In this document: one piece after another, positions 7,633 through 14,674 of the stretch
Layout of the letters: each line of letters opens with the position of its first letter
Position numbering within the stretch: the first letter of the stretch is position 1
Assembly: GCA_049699975.1 (NCBI GenBank)
Contig: JBNAWB010000058.1
Coordinates: forward strand, 1-17,831
Reading direction: 5' to 3'
Length of the DNA: 17,831 nt
DNA from: CAZAGD01 sp049699975
GTDB lineage: Bacteria > Desulfobacterota > SM23-61
Made by a program: the position numbers and the translations under genes
The notes under the pieces: generated by a model
Databases searched by the model: none
Told to the model about the DNA's origin: nothing
The model's input: only the letters and a program-made list of their open reading frames with translations

Positions 7633-8832
7633 TTGGAGAGCTGGAAAAAGAATCTATTTAGCCTGTGGACTGCCGAATTTTTAGCCGCCTTGGGACTTTC
7701 CATGATTCTGCCTTTTCTTCCTTTCTACATTCGGGAGTTAGGAATTATAGATGCGGGAGAAGTCAAACGCTGGAGCGGATTAGTATTTGGAGCTCCTTTC
7801 TTAATAGCCACCTTCGTGGGCCCTTTGTGGGGATGGATGGGAGACCGTTACGGGCGGAAGGCCATGTTAATTCGGGCTTTAGCCGGCTATGCAGGGTCTT
7901 CTTTTTTTATGGCTTTTGCCACTTCCGTGCAGCAGCTCTTGATTCTGCGTCTGATTCAGGGAGGGGTTTCCGGTTTTATTGCGGCTACGTTGGCTATCGC
8001 CGCCACCACAACCCCCCAAGATAAAATGGGATATGCTATGGGAGTCTTGCAAACTTCATTGACCACAGGAGCAGTAATCGGCCCCTTCATCGGCGGTTTG
8101 TTAGCGGACCATATTGGTTATCGCCATATCTTTTTTGTTACCTCTGCTTTTGGTTTTACGGCGGCTTTTTTAGTTATTCTTTTAGTCAGAGAAAGTATTT
8201 CATCTCCAGAAGAGAAAAAATCGCCAGGTTTAATAGCTAATTTTCGCTTAGTCTTTACTTCAGCGCCGTTGATAACCATTTTTGCGGCTGGAATGGCCGT
8301 GCAAACAGCGGTAATGGCCATTCAGCCGGTCCTCTCTCTTTTTGTGGAAAGGCTCTGGCCGGAAGGGAAAAATTTAGCGACGGTTGCGGGGGGTGTATTT
8401 GCCATCACTGGTTTAGCCAGTTTAATTTCGGCCCCTTATTGGGGAAAAAAAGGAGATCGCCTCGGATATAAAAAGATGCTCCTCATTACTTTATTGGGTA
8501 CCGGCTTGACCAGTATTCCCCAGGCGCTGGTCAATCAAGTGTACCAACTTTTTTGCTTGCGTTTTATTTATGGGCTCTTCGTGGGCGGAATCCTGCCCGC
8601 TCTTTATACGCTAACTTCCCTGAATGTGGCTACCGAGAGAAGAGGAGGAATAATGGGGATAACCCGAAGTGGTTTGCTTATAGGTAACGTCATTGGACCA
8701 GTTTCGGGAGGCTTTCTTTCCGCTTCTTTTGGGATCCGGCCTTTATTTATTTTCATGGCGAGTCTTCTTTTTTTAGTTTATTTATGGGTTCGCCGGGTAA
8801 TAAAAGAGCCCAAGCCTTGTGAACAAAAATAG
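7633..8832 (+). CDS. MFS multidrug-efflux-type transporter (MdtG-like)
   Basis: A 399-residue major facilitator of the DHA1 (12-helix) class, resembling E. coli MdtG (YceE) through both halves. The first half has motif A GWMGDRYGRKAML at 67-79, after helix 2, and the antiporter motif C-like segment GVLQTSLTTGAVIGPFIGG at 137-155. A degenerate motif A repeat, GKKGDRLGYKKML, occurs at 271-283, as expected from internal duplication. A polar central loop at about 188-204 separates the halves. The TTG start at 7633 has AAGGAG six bases upstream. It lies right after a terminator, but no clear promoter is visible between the two. The substrate is unknown. Proton-driven export of a lipophilic compound is the family expectation, and a link to the acyl-CoA locus downstream is not shown. 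Confidence 0.85.
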   Translation: MESWKKNLFSLWTAEFLAALGLSMILPFLPFYIRELGIIDAGEVKRWSGLVFGAPFLIATFVGPLWGWMGDRYGRKAMLIRALAGYAGSSFFMAFATSVQQLLILRLIQGGVSGFIAATLAIAATTTPQDKMGYAMGVLQTSLTTGAVIGPFIGGLLADHIGYRHIFFVTSAFGFTAAFLVILLVRESISSPEEKKSPGLIANFRLVFTSAPLITIFAAGMAVQTAVMAIQPVLSLFVERLWPEGKNLATVAGGVFAITGLASLISAPYWGKKGDRLGYKKMLLITLLGTGLTSIPQALVNQVYQLFCLRFIYGLFVGGILPALYTLTSLNVATERRGGIMGITRSGLLIGNVIGPVSGGFLSASFGIRPLFIFMASLLFLVYLWVRRVIKEPKPCEQK

Positions 8833-8895
8833 GGGACACCTGTTTGCAAATAATCAGAAATATTAAAACTGTTAAAGGGTCAGCGCAAAAATAAC

Positions 8896-8924
8896 TTGAC
8901 ACCTTTTTGAGGGTATGTTAATAA
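8896..8924 (+). promoter_or_regulatory. sigma70-type promoter of the fadR-etfBA operon
   Basis: TTGACA (8896-8901) and TAATAA (8919-8924) are separated by 17 bases, with TG at 8916-8917 giving an extended -10. Transcription should start near 8931, inside the FadR-type operator, with a leader of about 80 bases before the regulator's ATG at 9013. Confidence 0.7.
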
Positions 8925-8929
8925 ACTTT

Positions 8930-8947
8930 TGAATGAATAATCATTCA
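8930..8947 (+). promoter_or_regulatory. FadR-box operator (perfect inverted repeat)
   Basis: TGAATGA (8930-8936) and TCATTCA (8941-8947) form a perfect 7-base inverted repeat around a 4-base centre ATAA. This matches the operator described for the Bacillus TetR-family FadR (YsiA), whose half-sites are TGAATGA and TCATTCA. It covers the predicted transcription start of the operon whose first gene encodes a FadR-like protein. Autorepression released by long-chain acyl-CoA is the inferred mechanism. Confidence 0.8.
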
Positions 8948-9012
8948 TTTATAAAATTCAGCGTGGCCGGTGGTTAAATTTTTTGGAAGAGCTATAAATC
9001 TTAGATTTTAAA

Positions 9013-9627
9013 ATGAAAGATATAACCAAACACAAAAAGATTTTAAAAGCAGCTGTGAAAGTATTTGCCGAAAAGGGATTCTATAATGCCCGCGTCTCAG
9101 AAATAGCCAAAGAAGCCGATGTGGCCGATGGGACGATATATCTCTATTTCAAGAATAAAGACGACATTCTCATCTCCTTGTTTGAAGAGGAGTTTGGGCA
9201 AATAGTAGAAAATATGCGCCAAGAGCTGGAGAAAGAGAAAAATCCTTTACAAAAGATTAGAAAATTTGCCCAGGTCCATCTTTCTATTTTACAGAAACAA
9301 CAGCAGTTGGCTGAGGTTTTGGGAGTAGAAGTTCGCCAGAGCAGCAAATTTATGAAGGAGTATGTGAATAAACCCTTTATCGAATATTTAAACCTCATCC
9401 GGGCGATTGTTGTTGAAGGCCAGGAAAAGGGGGTTATCCGGAAGGATCTAACCCCGGGAATTATGAAGCGGGCCTTCTTTGGGGCTTTAGATGAGATGGC
9501 CCGCTATTGGGTTCTGTCCACTAAAAAGAAACACAGCATAAATGACGCAGTCTGGCAGATAAGCGATGTCTTCATCAGAGGAATGATGACTGAAGAAGCG
9601 AGAAAGAATAATCTCTGGCCAGTTTGA
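9013..9627 (+). CDS. fadR: TetR-family fatty-acid-degradation regulator, FadR-like
   Basis: A 204-residue TetR-type repressor. The helix-turn-helix spans about 28-47 (VSEIAKEADVADGTIYLYF), and the following FKNKDDILISLFEE closely resembles Bacillus subtilis FadR (YsiA), which represses beta-oxidation genes and leaves DNA on binding long-chain acyl-CoA. The helical C-terminal domain includes VEVRQSSKFMKEYVNK, comparable to the LELRQS segment of that protein. In B. subtilis fadR shares an operon with etfB and etfA; here etfB follows 60 bases later, so context and sequence agree. A perfect FadR box lies just upstream. Ligand identity is inferred; another acyl-CoA, such as an aromatic or branched one, is possible. 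No strong ribosome site precedes the ATG, perhaps keeping repressor synthesis low. Confidence 0.85.
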   Translation: MKDITKHKKILKAAVKVFAEKGFYNARVSEIAKEADVADGTIYLYFKNKDDILISLFEEEFGQIVENMRQELEKEKNPLQKIRKFAQVHLSILQKQQQLAEVLGVEVRQSSKFMKEYVNKPFIEYLNLIRAIVVEGQEKGVIRKDLTPGIMKRAFFGALDEMARYWVLSTKKKHSINDAVWQISDVFIRGMMTEEARKNNLWPV

Positions 9628-9687
9628 AAAAAATGATGAGCTTAGGCCAGGGATATTAATAAATAAAATGCTGAAAGGAGGTAGGCG

Positions 9688-10479
9688 GTGAACGTTATTG
9701 TTTGTCTCAAACAAGTGCCGGATACAGAAACTTTGATTAAAATCAAACCGGACGGTTCGGGCATCGTGACCGATGATATTAAATACGTAATGAATCCTTA
9801 TTGCGAATTTGCCGTTGAAGAAGCCTTGCGTATCAAAGAAAAATTCGGTGGTCAAGCAATTCTAATTACGATGGGACCGGCCAGGGCCGTAGAAGCTTTG
9901 CGCACCGGGTTGGCTATGGGTGCTGATCGCTCCATACATTTAAATGACCCGGCCTTTGAGGGAGCAGACGGGTTTGCCACAGCCAAAGCCTTAGCTGAAG
10001 TAATCAAAAAAGAACCATTCGACCTAATTCTTTGTGGAAAGCAAGCTGTGGACGATGATTTGGCTCAGGTAGGACCTGCTTTAGCCGAATTCTTGGATTT
10101 GCCTCAGGTGACCCTGATTACTAAATTAGAAATCAATGCGGAGCAAAAGAAAGCGCGGGTGGAAAGAGAAGTAGAAGGGGGAAAGGAAGTAGTGGAGGTG
10201 AAACTTCCGGCGGTCTTTACTTGTCAGAAGGGTTTGAACGAGCCGAGATACGCTTCTCTCCCGGGGATTATGAAAGCAAAGAAGAAAGAGGTCAAACCAA
10301 TTAATTTAGCTACCCTTGGTTTGGGTGCGGAGCAGGTAGGTGCGGCCGGGTCAAAAACAAAAATTTTAAAGTACATCCCCCCGCCTTCCCGACCTCCAGG
10401 AAAGATTATCTCGGGGGAACTGATAGATTGTGTTAAAAATTTAGTCAAGCTTTTGCGCGAAGAGGCGAAAGTTGTTTAA
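9688..10479 (+). CDS. etfB: electron transfer flavoprotein beta subunit (pair 1, canonical-type)
   Basis: The 263-residue beta subunit of an ETF, the cytoplasmic one-electron carrier that accepts electrons from acyl-CoA dehydrogenases. It starts MNVIVCLKQVPDTE, has VMNPYCEFAVEEALRIKE at about 34-51, and carries the nucleotide-binding loop CGKQAVDDDLAQVGP at 116-130. This keeps the DDD form seen in AMP-binding canonical ETFs rather than the DGD form of bifurcating ones. The EtfB signature follows (VEREVEGGKEVVEVKLPAVFTC, about 158-179). The GTG start has a very strong AAAGGAGGT site at 9674-9682, in contrast with the weak site of the regulator before it. It is cotranscribed with fadR and etfA by position. 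Confidence 0.93.
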   Translation: MNVIVCLKQVPDTETLIKIKPDGSGIVTDDIKYVMNPYCEFAVEEALRIKEKFGGQAILITMGPARAVEALRTGLAMGADRSIHLNDPAFEGADGFATAKALAEVIKKEPFDLILCGKQAVDDDLAQVGPALAEFLDLPQVTLITKLEINAEQKKARVEREVEGGKEVVEVKLPAVFTCQKGLNEPRYASLPGIMKAKKKEVKPINLATLGLGAEQVGAAGSKTKILKYIPPPSRPPGKIISGELIDCVKNLVKLLREEAKVV

Positions 10480-10552
10480 AGGGTGTGAGAGAAAAGATAT
10501 TAGAGCGTTGAAAAAATTTAGCAATTTATCCAGCTAAAGAAGGAGATAATTT

Positions 10553-11545
10553 ATGGGCAAAGGAATCTGGGTATTTGCCGAAGTTAAAGAAGGAAACATT
10601 CGTAAGGTTACTTTTGAGCTTCTAAGTCAAGGGAGGAAGATGGCCGAAAAACTGGGCGAAGAACTGGTGGCTGTTCTGCTTGGATCAGGTATAGAAGGAC
10701 TGACCGGGCGTTTGGCAGAGTATGCGGATAAAGTGTATTTCGTGGACGACCCAGCTTTAGCGCAGTACACTACCGATCCCTATGCCACAATTCTAACTAA
10801 CCTGCTCAAAGAACATCAGCCTTCTATTTTCCTCTGTGGAGCTACGATTTTGGGTAAAGACCTTTCCCCTCGAGTAGCGACCCGCTTGCAAACTGGGCTG
10901 GCCACAGACTGTACAGGTTTAAGCATCAATGAAGAGGGCTTATTATTGGCCAAAAGGCCTGTATATGCGGGCAAAGCCTACATCGAAGTGGTTTGTCCTA
11001 ATTCGCGTCCGCAAATGGCTTCGGTGCGTCCTAACGTTCTGCCTATGGTTCCCCCTGAATCAGGTAAGAAAGGGGAAGTAATTAAAGTGGAAGCTAAAGT
11101 GGACTCATCGAGTTTGCGCACCGCCATTGTGGAAGTAGTTAAAACAGCAGGAGCAAAAGTTGATTTGACCGAGGCCGAGATTATCGTCTCCGGAGGCCGA
11201 GGGATGAAAGGAGCGGAGAATTTCAAGATTTTAGAAGAATTAGCTGATGTTCTCCATGCCACCGTAGGAGCTTCCCGCGCCGCCGTTGATTCTGGATGGC
11301 GTGATCACGCTGATCAGGTGGGGCAGACTGGGAAAGTGGTTACTCCTAATCTTTATATTGCCTGCGGGATTTCTGGAGCAATTCAACATCTAGCTGGTAT
11401 GGGGTCTTCTAAGGTAATCGTGGCCATCAACAAAGATCCAGATGCTCCTATCTTCCAAAAAGCCGATTACGGAATTGTAGAGGATCTATTCAAAGTTGTG
11501 CCCCTTTTGACTGAAGAATTCAAAAAGCTCCTCTCCGAGAGCTAA
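10553..11545 (+). CDS. etfA: electron transfer flavoprotein alpha subunit (pair 1, canonical-type)
   Basis: The 330-residue alpha subunit that holds the redox-active FAD of ETF 1. The N-terminal half forms the pseudo-symmetric ETF domain, with RLQTGLATDCTGL at 111-123 and KRPVYAGKAYIEV (134-146), the form typical of canonical ETFs. The C-terminal FAD domain shows GASRAAVDSGW at 239-249, QVGQTGK at 255-261, GISGAIQH at 272-279 and AINKDPDAPIF at 291-301. All FAD-binding motifs are intact, and no N-terminal ferredoxin extension is present. It lies 73 bases after etfB with an AAGGAGAT ribosome site, and a terminator hairpin follows immediately. Its likely electron acceptor is the membrane oxidoreductase encoded next. 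Confidence 0.94.
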   Translation: MGKGIWVFAEVKEGNIRKVTFELLSQGRKMAEKLGEELVAVLLGSGIEGLTGRLAEYADKVYFVDDPALAQYTTDPYATILTNLLKEHQPSIFLCGATILGKDLSPRVATRLQTGLATDCTGLSINEEGLLLAKRPVYAGKAYIEVVCPNSRPQMASVRPNVLPMVPPESGKKGEVIKVEAKVDSSSLRTAIVEVVKTAGAKVDLTEAEIIVSGGRGMKGAENFKILEELADVLHATVGASRAAVDSGWRDHADQVGQTGKVVTPNLYIACGISGAIQHLAGMGSSKVIVAINKDPDAPIFQKADYGIVEDLFKVVPLLTEEFKKLLSES

Positions 11546-11552
11546 CCACAAA

Positions 11553-11586
11553 AAATGGCTCTCCCCAAAGAGAGCCATTTCCTTTT
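11553..11586 (+). terminator. intrinsic terminator or attenuating hairpin between etfA 1 and the EMO-like gene
   Basis: AAATGGCTCTC (11553-11563) pairs perfectly with GAGAGCCATTT (11570-11580) around a 6-base loop, followed by CCTTTT. The U-tract is interrupted, so readthrough is plausible. It begins eight bases after the etfA stop. The remaining 100 bases before the next gene hold a 7-base inverted repeat GGCAGCT/AGCTGCC (11615-11621 and 11643-11649) but no clear promoter. Confidence 0.7.
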
Positions 11587-11689
11587 GGCGCAGGCAAGTT
11601 GACGGTAATTTAGAGGCAGCTCAGAAAGTAAAGGGCGTTTTAAGCTGCCCGAGGGAAAATTATAGCGCCTTTGAGTACCGAGGGAGAAA

Positions 11690-13648
11690 ATGGCTGGTTC
11701 CTTTGATTTATTGTTGATCTTCATTACTGCGGTGGTATTCGTTTATGGATTTTACCGTCGTTATAAGCTTTGGAGAATAGGTAAGCCAGAGAAAAGGACG
11801 GATCAACCTAAAGAGCGCCTAAAACTGATTTGGGCTTATGTATTCGGGCAAAAAAGAATTTTGCGCGAAATTTATCCCGGGTTAATGCACCTCTTCATTT
11901 TCTATGCCTTTATCATTCCCTTCCTAGTAATCGTTATAACCCAAATTAATTTCACTTTACCCACTGGTATAGCCTACCCCTTGTCCTTGTTTTTTGATTT
12001 AGTCGGCTGCTTAGGGTTGTTAGGAACTTTGATGGCCCTTTATCGGCGCTATGGGCAAAAACCTGAAAACCTCACCTATGATAGTAGCTTAGGAAACTTG
12101 GTGGCCCTCCTCTTGCTTTTAGGCATCTTCGGATTGGGCTTTTGTGTGGAAGGTTTGCGTATTGCCCGGAGTGAGCCTGAATGGGCGAATTGGTCCCCCA
12201 TCGGTTTAAGTCTTTCTTATTTATTCCGGAGTCTGGCCGAGAATTCGCAAATTTTCTGGCATCGTCTTTTTTGGCGGTTGCATCTCTTTTTGGTATTGGG
12301 TTTCGTGGCCTTCATTCCTTACTCGCGTCTGCTCCATATCATTACCGGCCCGGCTAATATTTACATGCGTTCCTTAAAACCCAAAGGTGCTATGCCTCCC
12401 ATCCTTGATTTTGAGACCGCCGAAACTTTCGGAGTCTCACGTATCGAAGAATTAACCTGGAAACAACTTTTTGATATGGATGCTTGCACGAGATGCGGCA
12501 GGTGTTTAGATCATTGCCCAGCGGCCTTAAGCGGCAAACCATTAGCGCCCAAGAAAAATTGGGATTCTCTTAGGGCCCACATGGAAGAAAAAGGGCGAAT
12601 TAAGAAAGCTGGCCAGGGAACTGGTTCGGAAGAGAAAAAACTCATCGGCGATGTCCTTGCTGAAGATGTGATCTGGTCCTGTACTAATTGTTTAGCTTGT
12701 GCTATGGTCTGCCCGGTTTTCATTCCCTGTATAGATAAATTTTTAGAAATGCGCCGCTATCTCGTCCTCATGGAAAGTCGCTTCCCTCCTGAAGTCCAGC
12801 TTGTTTTTCGCAATATGGAAAATAATAGCAATCCCTGGGGAGTTGGCTTGGGTTTAAGAGCGGAGTGGGCCAAAGGACTGGATATAACAACCATGGCTGA
12901 GGATAAAGAAGTTGAACTTTTATTCTGGGTAGGCTGCGCTGGGAGTTTTGATGATCGGAATAAGAAAGTGGCTACTGCTTTGGTTAAGATTTTAAAAGCC
13001 ATGGGCGTCAAATTTTCTATCTTGGGTACAGAAGAAGGTTGTTGTGGGGACTCGGCGCGACGTTTGGGCAATGAATATCTCTACCAAACATTGGTCCAAG
13101 CCAATATTGAAGTATTAAACGGATATGCAGTTAAAAAAATATTGACCATGTGCCCCCATTGTTTCAATACTTTAAAAAATGAATATCCTCAATTCGGGGG
13201 CAACTATGAAGTAATGCACTACACGCAATTTTTAGCTGAAGCTCTGCGTCAGGGCCGCTTAAAGCTAAATAAGCCCATCAAAAAAATTTTGACTTATCAT
13301 GATTCCTGCTATTTAGGGCGGGCCAATGAAGTTTACGAAGAACCCCGGCAAATTTTAAAGGCTATTCCTGGTCTGCGACTAGTAGAAATGGAGCGAAATC
13401 ATTTCTTAAGTTTTTGTTGTGGAGCCGGTGGCGGGCGGATGTGGATGGAGGAGAAACTGGGAACGCGGATCAACCAGATGCGTACTGACCAAGCTTTGCG
13501 CACGGGAGCTGCACTGGTAGCTACAGCTTGCCCTTATTGCCTAACCATGATCGGCGATGGCATAAAAGAGAAAGAATTGGAAGAGAAAATGGCGGCGTAT
13601 GACATAGCAGAATTAATTGTCCAGGCATTAGAAGAGCAAAAAGACTAG
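11690..13648 (+). CDS. EMO-like membrane ETF:menaquinone oxidoreductase (cytochrome b / Fe-S / CCG fusion)
   Basis: A 652-residue fusion. Residues 4-22, about 64-85, 92-118, 135-155 and 195-218 look like membrane helices of a NarI-type cytochrome b domain; H67, H198 and H216 are candidate haem ligands. Two [4Fe-4S] motifs follow: C266/C269/C272/C276 and C331/C334/C337/C341, with an extra C347. The C-terminal half holds two complete CCG domains of the HdrB/HdrD kind: C416, C451-C452, C488/C491 and C540, C576-C577, C614/C617. This matches the architecture of EMO, the ETF:(mena)quinone oxidoreductase of syntrophic fatty-acid oxidisers such as Syntrophus, often encoded beside etfBA as here. It would take electrons from reduced ETF 1 to the membrane. 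A heptaheme cytochrome gene follows 38 bases later. A role as a heterodisulfide-reductase-like enzyme is less likely given the context. Confidence 0.88.
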   Translation: MAGSFDLLLIFITAVVFVYGFYRRYKLWRIGKPEKRTDQPKERLKLIWAYVFGQKRILREIYPGLMHLFIFYAFIIPFLVIVITQINFTLPTGIAYPLSLFFDLVGCLGLLGTLMALYRRYGQKPENLTYDSSLGNLVALLLLLGIFGLGFCVEGLRIARSEPEWANWSPIGLSLSYLFRSLAENSQIFWHRLFWRLHLFLVLGFVAFIPYSRLLHIITGPANIYMRSLKPKGAMPPILDFETAETFGVSRIEELTWKQLFDMDACTRCGRCLDHCPAALSGKPLAPKKNWDSLRAHMEEKGRIKKAGQGTGSEEKKLIGDVLAEDVIWSCTNCLACAMVCPVFIPCIDKFLEMRRYLVLMESRFPPEVQLVFRNMENNSNPWGVGLGLRAEWAKGLDITTMAEDKEVELLFWVGCAGSFDDRNKKVATALVKILKAMGVKFSILGTEEGCCGDSARRLGNEYLYQTLVQANIEVLNGYAVKKILTMCPHCFNTLKNEYPQFGGNYEVMHYTQFLAEALRQGRLKLNKPIKKILTYHDSCYLGRANEVYEEPRQILKAIPGLRLVEMERNHFLSFCCGAGGGRMWMEEKLGTRINQMRTDQALRTGAALVATACPYCLTMIGDGIKEKELEEKMAAYDIAELIVQALEEQKD

Positions 13649-13686
13649 CCATAGGTGCAATTGGATAAAAAAGGGTTGGAAATAAA

Positions 13687-14544
13687 ATGAGCAAAGGTCA
13701 GGAAAGGAAGGGCTACGGAAAATATTTTGTTCTGCTGATCTGGGGAGTTTTGCTCTTATTCTGGGGAGGACCGGCTCAGGGAGTAGATAATGCAGCTTGT
13801 CTAAAGTGTCACCAAAATCCGCGGCTCAGCAAAGGCAAGAAAGATGGTTCTCTCCTTTCTTTATATGTCAATGCCGAATCCTTCCAAGCTTCAGTGCATG
13901 GAGCAGGCGGCTTGGGTTGTACAGATTGCCATCAGGAAGCAACTCCAGATGTTCATCCAGCAGAGGGATTTGCGAAAGTTGATTGTGCAAATTGCCACCA
14001 GGAGGCGGTGGAAGCTTATAAAAAAACCACGCATGGCATGATGTGGGCCAGTGGCCTGGAAAACGCTCCGCAATGTGCCGATTGCCATACGGCTCATTAT
14101 ATGCGCAAGATTAAAGACCCGGCCTCTCCCGTAGCCACCCAAAATCTTCCCCAAGCTTGCGCCAAATGTCATGAAGAAGCGAAACCTGTGGCGGGTTTTC
14201 TGGCCACTTTAGCTTCCTACCGCTTAAAAGGGCATCCTAAGGTCAACTTGAATTATCGTTACGATACTCAGATTTGTGCCAACTGTCATCCAGAGAATAC
14301 TGGCCATCCCCAAAAAGAAATAAAGAAGAGTACATGTGTGAAATGTCACGACAAATCATACGCCACGCCTTCCCTCTTAGGTCCCATTCATTTTAAAGTT
14401 TCTTGGGAGAGCCAGCCAGTTTTCTATATCATGCGTTTTTTTTACGCGATCGGTATATTAATAGCAGTTATTGTGGCCGCCGGCAGCTATGCTTATCATT
14501 TTTACCGCCGGCGAAAGAAAGAGGCAGAGAAAACCCCGGATTAA
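13687..14544 (+). CDS. membrane-anchored heptaheme c-type cytochrome
   Basis: A 285-residue protein with seven CxxCH haem-attachment motifs at 38-42, 78-82, 100-104, 130-134, 158-162, 197-201 and 217-221. Histidines outside these motifs in the exported part number seven (H71, H90, H116, H137, H183, H207, H235), matching one distal ligand per haem and suggesting bis-histidine coordination throughout. The N terminus has a basic start and hydrophobic segment (12-29) with a possible signal-peptidase site after AQG (30-32). A second helix spans about 246-270, followed by a basic tail (RRRKK), so the haem domain faces outward and the C terminus is cytoplasmic. It lies 38 bases after the EMO-like gene, probably cotranscribed, so it is a candidate electron partner. 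I do not recognise a named family; it is not a simple NapC/NrfH. Confidence 0.9.
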   Translation: MSKGQERKGYGKYFVLLIWGVLLLFWGGPAQGVDNAACLKCHQNPRLSKGKKDGSLLSLYVNAESFQASVHGAGGLGCTDCHQEATPDVHPAEGFAKVDCANCHQEAVEAYKKTTHGMMWASGLENAPQCADCHTAHYMRKIKDPASPVATQNLPQACAKCHEEAKPVAGFLATLASYRLKGHPKVNLNYRYDTQICANCHPENTGHPQKEIKKSTCVKCHDKSYATPSLLGPIHFKVSWESQPVFYIMRFFYAIGILIAVIVAAGSYAYHFYRRRKKEAEKTPD

Positions 14545-14584
14545 ATGCTGCTCAACAAATTTTTCCTTTCCGCCACCAAAAAGC

Positions 14585-14613
14585 TTGTCAGTAAATAAAC
14601 AAAATGGTATAAA
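14585..14613 (+). promoter_or_regulatory. candidate promoter for the acyl-CoA dehydrogenase-etfBA 2 operon
   Basis: TTGTCA (14585-14590) and TATAAA (14608-14613) have a 17-base spacer, and TG at 14605-14606 gives an extended -10. The start would be near 14620, about 55 bases before ATG 14675. This suggests that the second half of the locus can be transcribed independently. No clear FadR box is present here. Confidence 0.6.
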
Positions 14614-14674
14614 ATTAATTCATTTTCCGAGAGGCAGAATATTTTTAGCTGAAAAAATTGTAAAGGAGGACGAG

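Noticed and set aside
8833..8910. GACACCTGT and TTGACACCT words and a loose AAAGGGTCA / TGACACCTTT inverted repeat after the MFS gene.
   Set aside because: The stem needs a bulge and lacks a T-rich terminator tail of clear quality; the TTGACA part is better explained as the -35.
14611..14626. AT-rich near-palindrome AAAATTAATTCATTTT just after the promoter of the acyl-CoA dehydrogenase gene, considered as a second FadR box.
   Set aside because: Its right half matches only 5 of 7 and its left half only 2 of 7 bases of the FadR half-sites.
14471..14674. A 68-residue N-terminal extension of the acyl-CoA dehydrogenase.
   Set aside because: It overlaps the cytochrome gene, has unusual composition, and the strong ribosome site AAAGGAGG supports ATG 14675.
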